Origin: Stomorhina lunata
Lineage: Eukaryota > Arthropoda > Insecta > Diptera > Rhiniidae
Assembly: GCA_933228675.1 (NCBI GenBank)
Contig: OW121744.1
Coordinates: 98,146,526-98,210,525 of the forward strand
DNA: 64,000 nt
Reading direction: 5' to 3'
The notes beneath the pieces were generated by a model that did no database searches, was not told the DNA's origin, and was given only the letters and a program-made list of their open reading frames with translations. Below, piece after piece: positions 1 through 13,600 of this stretch (its first letter is position 1; every line of letters starts with the position of its first letter). The position numbers and the translations under genes are program-made.

Positions 1-415
1 CATTGTTGAACTTTTTCTTTAGAAAAATTCACATTGGTGAAGTTTTTCTATAGAAAAATTCACATTGGTGAAGTTTTTCTATAGAAAAATTCACATTGGT
101 GAACTTTTTCTTTAAAAAAATTCACATTAGTGAACTTTTTATTTAGAAAAATTCACATTGGTGAAATTTTTCTTTAGAAAAATTCGCATTGGTGAAATTT
201 TTCTTTAAAAAAATTCACATTGGTGAAGTTTTTCTTTAGAAAAATTCACATTGTTGAACTTTTTCTTTAGAAAAATTCTCATTGGTGAACTTTTTCTTTA
301 GAAAAGTTCAAATTATCGAACTTTTTGTTTAGAAAAATTCACGTTGGTGAAATTTTTCTTCAGAAAAATTCACATTGGTGAACTTTTCTTTGGAAAAATT
401 AACTTTTGTTCAATG
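1..415. repeat. 31-bp tandem array
   Basis: About 13 units of period 31, consensus like CATTGGTGAAGTTTTTCT followed by ATAGAAAAATTCA, with point changes and small indels. The unit contains near-palindromic TTCACATTGGTGAA. It lies downstream of the Ehbp1 3' end and is probably cut by the window edge. There are no unique spacers, so it is a simple satellite. Confidence 0.9.
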
Positions 416-1531
416 AAAAGATATATAAAATGGACCCAATTCTAAAAATTTTGAAAATTTCAAAAATTTGTATAAAAAGTTTGAACAAATAAGTTTAAAA
501 AAAAAGGATCAAAATATAAAAATATTGAGTATGGAATAATTATGATGATATTGAATATAAGTATCTTCGATTTGTTTTTCTTTAATTATTAGAAAGTTTT
601 GGTTTTCTTTCAAGACTTAAATAGCTAACGGACGTATGTTTTTTAAATATATTTGAAATTCTATTTTATTTCTATTCATAGATTTTTTTTATAACTTTAG
701 TTTCCGAAACTTTTTTTTTTACCGAAAAATACATATATATTTGTCTTTCTTTAATTTTTAGGTCGATTTTAGCATCAAAATAGTTCTGTTTTTCTTTTCT
801 AAAATTTTCATTTTTATAACATTTCCTTTTTTTTCAAATTCAAAATATTTCTGAAATTTTGAAAGTACATATTTTGTTATTTTAATCAAATCCTTGTTTG
901 TTATTTAATTTATTGTTTGGGTTTTTTTGTTTTGTAATAAATCGTTATACTTTTCTTTTATATTTTAAAGATTTGTAATCGTAAATAATGTTTTTTATTA
1001 TTATTTCTTTGTTTTATGATTAAATATATTTAAATATATATTTTATAAAATATATAAAGCTAGACACATAAAGATTTTCAATATCGTTTTGAAATCTGTG
1101 AACATTTTGTTTTGCACGCTTAGTTTTCTTCCAACATAAATTCTTTCAATTTAAATGAAAGTTTCTTTCTAAAAAATTATATTGAATACAAAAACCAAAA
1201 TTAGGTTTAACTGAAATATTTCAATACAAAATCTTGCGAAAGTTAACTTCATTCTAAACTCCAGAATTTGGTCGGTTTTTTTTCAAGACAGAAACTTAAA
1301 GTTTATTTTTTAATTAATTTCAATATTTAAACGCCGTTTTCTTGTCAAAATTGTTAAAAAATAAAATAATTTGATGCGGTTGTTGTCAGTTTTGCTGGTT
1401 GTTTGGTTTCATTTGGTTTTCAATAATTATATTTTATTTTTCACACAGTCATGGAAGTCTCTTGAATTCCGTTTTGGTTGTTCTGAAAGGTTTATTCGAT
1501 TCTTTAGTTTAATTTGTCCTCTTCCTCGTTT
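416..1531. other. AT-rich region and Ehbp1 3' UTR
   Basis: No coding potential or recognisable element. The part next to 1531 must be the 3' UTR of Ehbp1 on the minus strand; its end is not determined. A 76-codon plus-strand ORF at 1371-1601 is antisense to the terminal exon and has no recognisable features. Confidence 0.6.
1302..1438 (-). promoter_or_regulatory. candidate Ehbp1 polyadenylation signals
   Basis: On the minus strand AATAAA occurs at 1438-1433 and at 1307-1302, about 95 and 225 bp downstream of the Ehbp1 stop. Either could end the transcript. The region is so AT-rich that the hexamer is expected by chance, so this is weak. Confidence 0.3.
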
Positions 1532-1613
1532 TTATGAAATAACACATTTTTCATTGTTGCCGCTGATATTTACTTGTTCCAGATTGCGGGCAATTTCATG
1601 ATCATCTTCGATA
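1532..1613 (-). CDS. Ehbp1: Ehbp1 terminal exon with CaaX prenylation box
   Basis: 82 coding nt after acceptor CTTTCAG: one base completing an Ala codon, then 26 codons [13 protein letters not shown] and [13 protein letters not shown], then TAA at 1534-1532. CVIS is a CaaX box; Ser in the last position favours farnesylation (general rule). Human EHBP1 ends in a comparable KCVLQ. The phase matches the donor at 3492 exactly, and no other acceptor with bMERB-like continuation was seen between. A GTAAAT inside the exon after EQ could act as a donor to an unseen alternative end, but the CaaX terminus argues that this is the true end. Confidence 0.92.
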
Positions 1614-4600
1614 CTGAAAGAAATTAAAAATATTGAACATTTTAAAACGATTCAAAAATAAAAATTATTTGCTTTTGATCCCAGTCTATCTATATATATA
1701 AAAATCAATGCAGCTTTTCGTAGTAACTTTATAACTCAAGAACGGTCTCACCTATCCAAACCAAATGTTTAGGATTTGTTTGGACTATTTAGTAGATGGT
1801 TTATGTAAAGTTTGCTCAAAATCTGTTGAGCGGTTCTTCATTTATCACATTTTTTGTAACAAATTAGTGTTTTTTTTTTTTTGATTTTATAAAATCCATA
1901 GAAATTTTTTATATTTACATACATTTTTTTTTTTTGGATTTTATTAAATCCATGGAAATTTTTTATATTTACATTATTTTTTTTTTTTGGATTTTATAAA
2001 ATCCATGGAAATTTTTTATATTTACATACATTTTGTCTAATATAGTTTCCATGTATTGTATAAACTCTATAAATTATCTTCTTTTATATATTTATATAAA
2101 ATTTTGATCATGTTATGATCTTTAGCAAAATTGTTGCGCATGAGCCGACGAACATTACTAAGTTGGTATGAACAAGTTCCGACAGGCGGCGCCACTAAAA
2201 ATTGATTATATTTAATTAAGGTGACGCCACTAAAAATTGCTCAAATTGAATTTAATCGTTAACTATTAATTTGATCATGCTATGATATTTAGCAAAGTTG
2301 TTTCGCATTAGCGGACGATTGTTTCTAAGTTGATAGGATCAATTTCCGACCGATGGCGCCGCATAAAATTACTCAAAATGAATAAGATCATAAACTGTGG
2401 ATTTGATCATGCTATGATCTTTACCAAAGTTGCTGCCATGAGCGGACGAAGGTTTTATAGTTGGTATGACAAATTTCCGAAAGGTGGCACCACTAAAAAT
2501 TACCCAAAATGAATTAAATCGTATGCTGTGCATTTGATCATGCTATAATCTTTAGCAAAGTTATTGCGCATGGGCCGCGTAAAGTTTCTAAGTTTGTATG
2601 ATCAATTTCCGACAGGTGGCGCCACTTAAAAAAAACACTACTCAAAATGAATTAAATCATAAACTGTGAATGCTATGATCTTTAGCAAATGTGTTGAACA
2701 TGAGCCGACGTAAGGTTCCTAGTTTGGTATGACCAATTTCCGAAAGGTGGCGCCACTGAAAATTACTCAAAATTAATTTGTCCGTGCTATTTTCTTAAGC
2801 AAAGTTGTTGCGCACGAGTCGACGGAGGTTTTTAAGTTGTTTCCGACAGATGGCGACACTAAAAATTATTCAAAATTAATTGAATCGTAAACTATATACA
2901 AAATCAATAAAAATAATTAAAAATTATTAAGATATTTGTGTAATGTCTTTCCATCAAATTTATTTTAGTTGGTGGTGCAGCAAGGCGCACAGGGTACAGT
3001 TAGTTTTATATAAATGTCAGAAGTTTGATGGATAGTTTAGTCAAAAGTCTAAATAAAAATCAAAAGCTTGATCAAAATCTAATCTTGATCTAATCTACAA
3101 AATTTTGGTTGACATCCTTCGACTCCTAGGGGTACCTGCCTTAGACTTACACTTAAATGCAATTTGAATAAAAAGTTAAGCCTAAACGACTGCAACACTT
3201 TTTGCTTAAATTATGTGTTATAATTTATGTGACTTTTCTCAGAAAATTTTGAATTTTGTTCTATGATTTTGTAAATTTCGGTGAATTTTTCGCTTAATCT
3301 AAACAAGAGACTTTCGCCTTTCACGTGATTATAGTAGAAGCACCGAGCAAAATCGAGCCGACTTAGTTTTTGAAAAAAGAAAAACGAAAACACTGAATTT
3401 TGTAGAGCTTTTTCGATTTTCTAATATCTCCTCAACTATATACGAGATTAAGTAAAGACTTAGAATAGCTTTTATTCATTAAAACACTTACGCCTGCTCC
3501 TCATTGTGTAAACACTGCACCAACTCATTGCGTTTATCGACAATTGCCACCAATTTTTCCAAAAGCACACGCTCCTTCTCACGCTGAGCTTCAGTTTTAC
3601 GCCAATCCTCTACAGATTGGGCAGCACGTAGTTCCTCTTTGAGTAGATTATACTTATGTTCCAATTCACATTCTTTTTCGCTGTGGAAATAAGAAGAAAA
3701 GGAAAATTAGGACAATGATTAAATTGATCAAATAAAAATCTGCCCTATTCTGTAAAGGGAATGCAAATACAACAAATATTCAAAAATTGCGCACAAGTTT
3801 TGAAAAAAGTTTTAACCCTCTAATTTTTATAGGATTTACAAAATTATAAAGTGCTTATTTTAGGAATTTTGTATAAAAAAATTTACTTAATAAACGTGTT
3901 ACATAATAATCAAAGGCTTATTGTAGGATTTTTGAATGGATTATAATTTTGTCTTATTTTTATTTTTCGTTTATGAGTAAGATGTTAATTTGGAAGCTAG
4001 TCATAATGGAATTTTTCGTTTTTGAATAAGGAGGTAAGTTTAAATAAATTTGCTATACATTTGTCAAACATTTTATAGTTTTGATTTTTTTTTTTGACTT
4101 CAATATCTTTTGGTTTCGATTTACAGAATAGGGCATATTTCGAAAAAAGCACTTACTGTAAATTCAATTGCATCTGTCGGCGTATTAAAGCATTTTTCTT
4201 ATTAACCAAAGTAAACCATTGGGATAGCAATTGTTCCTCCGTTTCTTCGGTAACTAAAGGAAAAAAGAAAATTTCAAATTAGTTTCGATTATGCTAAAAA
4301 GTTTTAAAAATTATTAATAAAAATAAGTATCAACAACTAAAGCATGTTTAGGCATGTTAATTGAATTAAAAAAACATAGAATTAAATATGAGATTAGTGG
4401 TTTGTTTTTTTTTTTTGTTTTTTAAGAAAGAGTTATAATAAAAGTAACGACATGAACGTAACGCAGTTAATTTACAGACAATGATTTTTATGGTTTAAAT
4501 GAGTTGATTTAACGTAAGTAACATTTAAATTAACTTAAAAACAACGTAAGTAAATGGTTATGGCTTGTTTTTTTTGTTTGTCTTTGTTGTAAAGGAGACA

Positions 4601-7600
4601 CTACTTAAGATGCCAGCGAAAAGCTGATTTCAATTCAAAAATTATTATAAAACATTAGTGCAAGGCCTGAAGCTTGCTTGGGTAATATTAGAATTAATTC
4701 TTCTTTTAAAAAAAAAAAATTAGTTGACGCTACAAAAGCAGCAAAATAAGCAGCAGCATTAAAGAACTAATAGAACTTTCTAAACTTTGTTTTGGAATAA
4801 GAAACCCATTTACCGCCACCACATTTGCTTCTACTTCTTGATCTTCTTTGTGAGGTAGAACGTCTTCTAGGACGTCTTCTAACCACATGATCTTGCGGAT
4901 TTTGTTCTTCATCATCACTACAGATTTTGAAATTATCACAAGAGGAATGATTGGACGAAGCTGAGGATAATATACTATAGGGTTGTGTTGAGGTAGTTGT
5001 TGTAATCATTGTTGAAGATGATGTATTATTATGATTATTACATAAGTTATTACATTGTGAATTATAATTTTTACAATTACAATTATTATTTTTACTATTA
5101 TTATGCGCATTATTATTATATTGTAAATGATTTGTAGCTGTAGCTGTATGTTTCATGTCGTGTGGCTGTTGCTGCAAAGCTACAACACATGACTGTGATC
5201 GTTGACGTTTAATTTTGGGATTTGTGCGTTTACGCATACGTCTGGTATTTGTTCGTAAATTACGTTCATTACGATCATCATCACTTGACATTGAGGATGA
5301 GGAGGAGGAAGCAGTTGATGAATCTGTGCTGCCCGTTGGGCTAAGCGACAGTTCACCATTGTCTATATCTAAGAGTTTAATGCGTATGGTTTCACCACCA
5401 CCGATACTATTGCGTATTAATCTAATGAATGAATTTGGTTTAGTTCTATTATTACTTGGTTTGCCGCCCATAACAGCGCGTAGTTTCTTCTCCAGACTGT
5501 TGGCCTTCTGATCCACCGCCACCTGTTCACGCTCCAGGGCCTCCAATTCGGATTGGATGTAGGAAAGTTTTTCGCCCTAAAATAAAGGAAGGAATAGAAA
5601 TATTATTTTCAAATCTGTTAATGAAAAAACAAGAAAAAAAAGTACCAAAATCGGTAAAGATCGACCTTGTTAGACCCTTCCCCACTGAGAATAAATGTTT
5701 AAGGCTTTAAGACGTATCTGCGCAAAATGTTGTTATTATAGAAACATTTTCTAGAGATTAATGACAGGGTCAAATGTAAGACAATTGCCCCTATTGACGT
5801 TCTCAACTCAACTTAGTTTGGTCATCTGCTAGTCGACCCAACTTTTACTCAACCAAATTATTTGTTTAATATCGCGGAACTTAACTCAACCAAAAAAATA
5901 GTTTGAGTAAAAGTTGGGTCAACTGGCAAATTAGTACTAAAATCGATTAAGTCCGACCTTGTTAGAACCTTTACCACTGAGAACAAATGTGGACCGATTG
6001 TCAGAGAAAACTCGTTTATGGCTTAAAGACATATCTGAGCTAAATTTTGTCATTATACGAATATTTTCTATAGATTTTTGTTTTAGATTCCGATAGTATC
6101 TCTGAAATGGGAGCCAGGGTCAAATGTGAGACAATTGCCCCTATTGCCGTTCTCAACTCAGTTTGGTTGTCTGCCAGTCGACCCAACTTTCACTTAACTA
6201 AATTATTTTTTGATATTACGGAACTCAACGTTTTTTTTTACTCAACTTTTTTTAGTTCCGTAATATCAATAATTTGGTTAAGTGAAAGTTGGGTCGACTG
6301 GCAGACGACCAAACTGAGTGGAGTTGAGAACGGCAAAAGGGGCAAATATATAATACCCTTCACTACGAAGATCAAATCTAGACCGATAGATAAACAATTC
6401 AGAAAATGTTGTCATAAGAAGAACATTTTCCAGAGATTTCTATGTACTTTTTACCCCCTAAATTGCAAAAAGTACCAAATAAATATAAATATTTCTTTTT
6501 TGAAGAAATCAATTGTCATTAATTTTCTTTCATGGTAAATTGGCACAAAAGATACATATGGACTAGAAGTAGATCGGTATGATTTAAGACTTATACTTCA
6601 GACTTATACTTCCAACTTCTCCCTAAAGCTAGTGTAGGGTATAACAAGTTTTTTTTTTTAATTATACTACAAAAGTATAAAATCTTCACATCACTTACCA
6701 TATTCTCAGTATTTGGTGTCTTTATCCGATCCATAACATTATTAAACGACTGTAATGTACTGCCACCGTTGTTTAAACTTAATCTATGACTAGGACTTAA
6801 TTTACTTATGCTATTACTACTACTGTTGTCATTATCACGTGGTGGTGTTATTCTCTTTGTTGGCGTTGTGGGCTGCTGATGTTGTTGCTGCTGCTGTTGC
6901 TGTTGCTGGGGTTGTTTTGTCGGCGATGTTGTTGTACCACTACCACTATTTTCCTCTAGTTCGAGGGTCATATTGATTGGTGAAATCGTGCGTTCTGAGG
7001 TGAAATTGTAGCGTTTTGGTTTTGTAGGTGAGGTTGGACTTTCCAGACTACTGCTGTTAGAGGTTTTGTTGCGTGTTTCGAGTATTAAACGTCGGGCCTG
7101 TTCGCGTAAGCGTTGTTGACGTTCCTCCTAAACGAAAAGGGGAAATAAATTAATAAAATCGTATATATTATAATTTTTAATAGAGAATCTAGACTAGACA
7201 TAAATATAGTAAAAGCTGTAGTGTCAAGTCGGAACTAAAGTCAAAACTCTTGTCAGATTTCTAGTCAGAACTGTATTCTAAATCAAGTCAAAATTTAACC
7301 AGGAGCCTAGTAAAAAGTCCACTTAGAAGAGTTCTGTAGTTTGTTCGGAAGTGTAATCAAAAATGCATGTTAAATTAAAGTGAGTAGTAAAATAGAAATA
7401 GTTTTTGACAAGAGCTAGTCTAGACTGCAGTCAAGTCAGAAATCGAATATGTTATCATTGAGCATGTTTAACTAAAAGTCTCAAATCAAGTAAGAACTCC
7501 CTTCGGAAATATATTCAAGTCTTTAAAACTCTCTAGTTAACCCCTTGACGTATTTCCACGAGTCTGACTCGTGGTACAATTTCTGTGCCTAACATGATTA

Positions 7601-10600
7601 TCACGAGTCTGACTCGTTTTGCGACTGTTTTTAAGCATCAAAACTGGTTTGGTTTGGTGCAAGTTGTATGCGAATAGTTGGAAGCGAACTTAGTTGCGCT
7701 AATTGATACGTCAAGGGGTTAAAAATCAAGTCGAAATCTAGTAAAAATTCTAGTTAGAAACTATTTAGGCAAGTAAGATTTCTTTCGAGTCTAATAAGAA
7801 GTTCGATCGAATAACTAGTCCAAGGTCTTTCAAGAAGTCCAGCCAGTAGTAAATCATAAGTCAAATCTACTCAGACCTGTAATTTTTTAGTCGAAATCTA
7901 GTTAGAAATTCTCTTAGAATGAAAACTTTTCAGTCAAGTAAAAGGGCTTTAATGTTTAATTAAAACTCTAGCCCAAAGTCTTTTGAGAAGTCCCGTCTGT
8001 GGTTAGTCCATGATAAGTCTAGTCAAAGACATATTTAAAAGAAGAGTTAAATGCCAATAAGAAATCTGATCAGATATCTAGTCCAAAGACTTTTGAGAAG
8101 TCTTGTCAGTGACTAGTCAAAATTAAGGGTAGAAACTTTATTGGTAAGGAAACTATCAAGTAAGTCTTGATTTGGGACGTTCAGTCAAAGATCTAGTCAA
8201 ATTATATAGGTATTCAAAAGTATAGTTAAAAGTCTTATAAGAAATCTAAATAGATATTTAGTCCCGAGTCTACTGGGGAATCCAATTAGTAACTAGTCAA
8301 AAGTCTAGTTAGAAATTTTCTTAGTAAGGAAACTATAATTAAAAATTTGATCGGATATCTACGACAGTGCGTAGTCAGTTTAGTCTAGTCGGAAGAATAT
8401 TTAAAAGTATAATTAAAAGTCTAATAAAAAATCTGATCAGATATCTAGTCCGAAGTCTTTAAAAGAGTTTAGGCAGTACAAATTCTTAGTAGAAACTTTC
8501 TTGGCAGGAAAACTATTCGGTCAAGTAAGAGGTTTTTAGGGTCTTATAAGAAACTTGATCGAATAACTAGTCCAAAGTCTTTTATAAAGTCTTGTTAATC
8601 CAGTTCATTTAGAGGGATATTCAAAAGTATCGTTAAGTCTATTAAGAAATCCGATTAGATATCTAGTCTGGAGTTTATTGAGGAGCCCAATTAGTGACTA
8701 GTCAAAATTCTAGTTAGCAATTATTTTATGAAAGGAAACTATCCAGAAAAGTAAGAAGTTTTTAAGGACTAATTAGAAATTTGACCTGATATCTAGCCCA
8801 AAAACTTTTGGGAAGTCCCATCAGTGGCTAGTCAAAGGTCTAGTCCGATGGATATTCAAAAGTACATTTAAAAATCTAATCAGAAATCTTATAAAATATC
8901 ATCTTCTATGGTCCGTCTGTAACTAGTCAAATTCTAATTAGAAATTATCTTAGAAATAAATCCAGTTAAGTAAAACGAAATCTTAAGACATGGCTCGAGC
9001 TATTAACTGATTCTCGCGGTAACAGAGATAGCACCGAATATATGTCACCATTTTATGAGCATCAAATCTTGGATCAGTGAGGAAACAGCTAAGAACTGGC
9101 ATAACTTGGCCACTTGCACAATATCTAGGACCATATGGCCTGATTTAAATATACGCAAGACCAAGTTCTTGCTAGGTCTCAGCAGAACCAGTCTTAACTG
9201 GCCACTGCGCCCTGAGTTCTAGGCTAAATAGATGGGATGAAGCAATTCAGGACATTTGCAGACTATGCTCGGATGTGGATTCATCCGAAACGGTCGAGCA
9301 CATCCTCTGTCATTGTCCTATGCTCCAAAACCAGAGACTTAAATTTCTAGGTAATAGATTCCATGAGGAACTGAGCGTCATACAGCAGTGCGAACTGACT
9401 GACGTTGTAGGTTTTATATTTTGTTACTCAGATGGCTTAGATAGACAGGTCTCTTTCCCTACGGTAGATTTTTCTCTTCTCTACGACTTTTACCTTCACT
9501 CTTCTCTTTCTTTCTCTTTCCGCTATCGTTATTTACTTTCAGAAAGGATCACAATGGACCCCAAGGTCTTCGAGTGAAGACGCCACTTCCCTGGCATTAC
9601 CTTTTCAACCTAACCTAACCTAAGATGTTTTTTTTTTGAAATTCTCAAAAGACAAGCCAGAAATTATGTTAGAAATAGAAGGAATAGTCGGATTTCAGAA
9701 TAAAAGTATTGATTTAAGTTCATTCGAGCGTAAGACTTAACAGAAAACTAGTCAGAAATAATGTAATCGAAAATCCAGTCAGTATCGATGACTTATAAAG
9801 TTCAGTGAGAAGTGTGCATCTATATTACACAGTGTCGGATGTCTAAAATCTTAAAAGAAAACTAATCGTAATTCTACAAAGGGCAAATGCACGCACAAGA
9901 CATGAGAGGTCTAATATATCTCAAGTTTTAGACTGAAGGGAAAACGGTAAAGTTTTTAACAAACAGATATCTTGTTAGAGGTTAAGTCAGAAGTCCAGCC
10001 TATTACTTAATTCTTCAAGAATAATGTTAATTTTAATTTAAATAATACAAAAGCTTTTATTAAAATATGGAAAAATAATAAAATTTAAAATAAAAATTGA
10101 AATGATATGATAATGAAAATTCTACTTACATCATGTATACTTTTATCATTTTGAGAAATTCTTAATTTCTCCATCATGATACGAGCCTTTTCACTTTGTT
10201 CTTTATGACGTGATAAAATTTTCTACAAAAAACATAAAGCGCCAAACAAAAAAGTTTTGGAAAATAAAAATAAAATAAGAAACAAAATTAAAGCCAAACA
10301 AAAGCTATGATTAAAAAAACTATATACAAAAATTAAAGAAAAAAGCTAAAATGTGAGTAAAAAAGAACTCAACAAGTTAAATTCAAATTTAAATGAATTA
10401 AATTAAAATTTAAATATAAATAAATAAAAAATTTAAAAAAATCACTTACATTTGTTGTATTAGGATCTAAAGATGTAGGCGATGAGGGTTCTTTATTTAA
10501 GTTCTGTTGTTGTGCATTTAATGAAATATTTTCCTGATTCGAAGAATTCAATTTCTCCATTTGATCTTCCATGCGTTCGTGCGAGGAAACATTATTATCC

Positions 10601-13600
10601 TCGATTAAGGGCGAAGCAGGGGTAATGGCCAAATTACTTAAATTCGAATGCTGTGAGGCATTTATCGAATTCTTATCCTTGGTAGGCGACAACACTTTAC
10701 CCAGTATACTCTTTGAACCGGACAATATTAGGTTCTTAACATCTTTTTTGGCCGTTGGCGACAATTGCGATTTGTTGTTCGTACTGTCGAGGCCAAAGAT
10801 ATCGTCATCCAAAGAATTCTGATGTAAGAGTTGTGCTTTCAAATGTGACAAATTGAGTAAGTTCTGTGATGATAGATTGTCTGTCTTATAATTGCCAATA
10901 ACGTAGCTGGATTCGTCGGATGTGGGACCTGGGAGAAGGAGAATAAGATAAATTAAATTGTTTGTCTGTTTTCTAAATTAAAAAGTCTACGACGCTCTTC
11001 ACTTAATTTACCAATTTGTTCAATTTGTAGTTGTTTGCCGGTAAAGTGGGCACGCAATTGATGTAAATACGTCATAACAGCCAATTTATCGGGTACGGCC
11101 AATAAACTCATATCACGTGGTTCAATGACACGCGGTATACCCAACGATTCGGCTGCATCGAAAGCAATGCGGCAATTGCCCACCACATCGTGAGGTGTCA
11201 GTTTGGACATTTCCCTGTTAAAGATAATAAAATGATTAGGAGACAGTTTTTAAAGATTTGAAATAGTATGATTCCAAGGTTTTCGATTAACATCGAATGC
11301 GATGATTCGATTTTGATCGAAAGCTCAGACTTTTTACCAAATATTTTGTAGCACTCTTTAGGGATGTTCAAAATTATTTATTTTGGTAAATTTAATATCA
11401 AGGGCCAAATCATCGCATTCGATGTTAATCGAAACTCAGACTTTTTAGAAAATATTTTTTAGCATACTTTAGGGATGTTCAGAATTATTTCTGTTGTAAA
11501 ATTGAATATCTTAATAAGTCCTTTTATTTGACAAAACATATAGTTTTAATTAAACTATTTTGAAAAATAAGTATAAAATATAAAAAAGTTTATATAATAT
11601 AAATTATTTGAATTGTCCTAAAAGTATGCTACACAAATGTATCTAAAATATCCTAGATTTCGACCGATATCGAATGATAATTTAGTAAACTTAAAGTTTT
11701 ATTCTATATATATAAAAAGTCTAGTTGAAAGTTTATAATCATTTCTAATCAAAAGCCTATTAGATCTATTTTGATGATTAGTCAGAAGTCTATTGTAAAG
11801 CTTGACTTGAAATGTTTTATACATATATGAAATCTTTTGATGTTCAAAGTTTTGTGAAGAAATCAAAAGTTTTCTATAGAAAATCTTTCCACGTCGAAAG
11901 TTTATTAGTAGGAGCCATTTTGAAATCAAAATTATATAGAAAATCTTTAGATATTGGCATTTTTATATTGGAAAGCTCTTGATATGGAATGTTTTTAGTA
12001 GAAAGCTTTGGATATTGGAAGCAAACTTTAGAAATCTGTTGATATAAACGAAATATTTTGACGACAAAAGTTTTATATAAGTAATCTTTTGATATCGAAT
12101 GTTTTCTGTAAAAAAAATCTTTCAATTTTATATAGAAAAAAAATATAATATGGATTTTTTTTAGTTGAAAGCTTTTTATATCAAAAGTTACCTATAGGAA
12201 ATCTTTGATATTAAAAGTTTTATATGAAAAATCTTTCGATATCGAATGTTTATTATACGAAACCTTTCGACATCCAAAGTTTTATATTGGAATTTTTAAT
12301 ATAAACTGTTTTTTAAAAAGCTTTAGATATTAAAGTTATCTATAGGAAAAGCTTTTGATATTGAAATTTTTCTATAGAAAAGTTTTATATAAAAAGTTTT
12401 CTATCTGAAATATTTTGACGACAAATGTTTTATGTAAGAAATCTTTCGATATCGAAAGTCTATTATAGAAAACCTTTCGGCATTGAAAGTTTTATATAAG
12501 AAAACTTTAGATTAATGACAGTTTTATTATTGGAAAGCTTTTGATGTAAAATATTTTTTGTAGAAAATTTTACCTATTAAAAGATGTCTATAGGAAAGCT
12601 TTTAATATTGAAAGTTTTTTATTCGAAAAATGTTGTCGACAAAAGTTTAATATAAGAAATCATTATAAATCCAACCGAAAGCTTTAAGTTTCGAAAGTTT
12701 TCTATAATTTGTTGATGAAACGACACAAAATTTGCCGAGATACAGTTTTTAAAAAATATATATTTTTAGGATTAAGTTAGGGCCCTTTTTAGGAAATTAC
12801 TTAAATAACCGCTAATTTTGAAAAAAATCCCCCAACATTTTTGTGAGGAGGTGTATTTGCGTTAAATGCATTGGAATCACAAAAAAAAATCAATTTCAAA
12901 AAAGTGTGATTTAGGGCCTTTCTACATGAGACCAACGATATGTAAATGACAGATGTTTGGTCAAAAGTCTGGTCAGATATCTAATCAGAAATAGACTCAA
13001 AATTAAATCTAGTCTAAACTCAAGTGAGAAATCTTATACTCTGAGGTCTGTTCGAAAGTTAAGTTATAAGATTTGTCACAGATCTACTCAAAAGATTGGT
13101 AGTATAAACTATAGTCTTAAGTCTGTCTAGTAAAAGTGCAGTTTGAAATCTTACCTAAAATCTAATCAGAAATCTATTTAGAAATATTGTCAAAAGTGTG
13201 GTTAGGAATCTTGTGACAAGTCTAGTCGAAAATGGAAAACCAATCACTAATATATCCAGAAGACAAGACCAGTCAGATGTTTTGTCTAAAGTCTTATCAG
13301 AAGTCTTGAGAGAAATTTTGTCAGAAATCTTGAAATCTGGTTAATATCAGGCCAAAGTCTGGTAGAAAGTCTAGTCAAAAATAGAATAGGAAATCTTGTC
13401 GGGAATTCATATATCTAGAAGACGGGACTAGACAGAAGTTTTGGCTGATGTCTTGGCAAGTCTAGTGAGAAATAAAGACAGAAATCTTTTAATCGGAAGT
13501 TTAGTCGAAAGTTTAGTTAGAAAATAGGTCCTAGATCTACTGAAAAGTCTGTTCGGAAGACTATTCTGCAATATAGTCAGGATTCTATGCAAATGTCAGA

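Noticed and set aside
1..415. Possible CRISPR-like regular repeat
   Set aside because: Continuous 31-bp tandem repeat with no unique spacers, in a eukaryotic genome.
5215..5511. 98-codon plus ORF
   Set aside because: Antisense of the Ehbp1 exon 4814-5576.
6107..6538. 143-codon plus ORF
   Set aside because: Runs across a palindromic MITE and repeat; no protein-like pattern.
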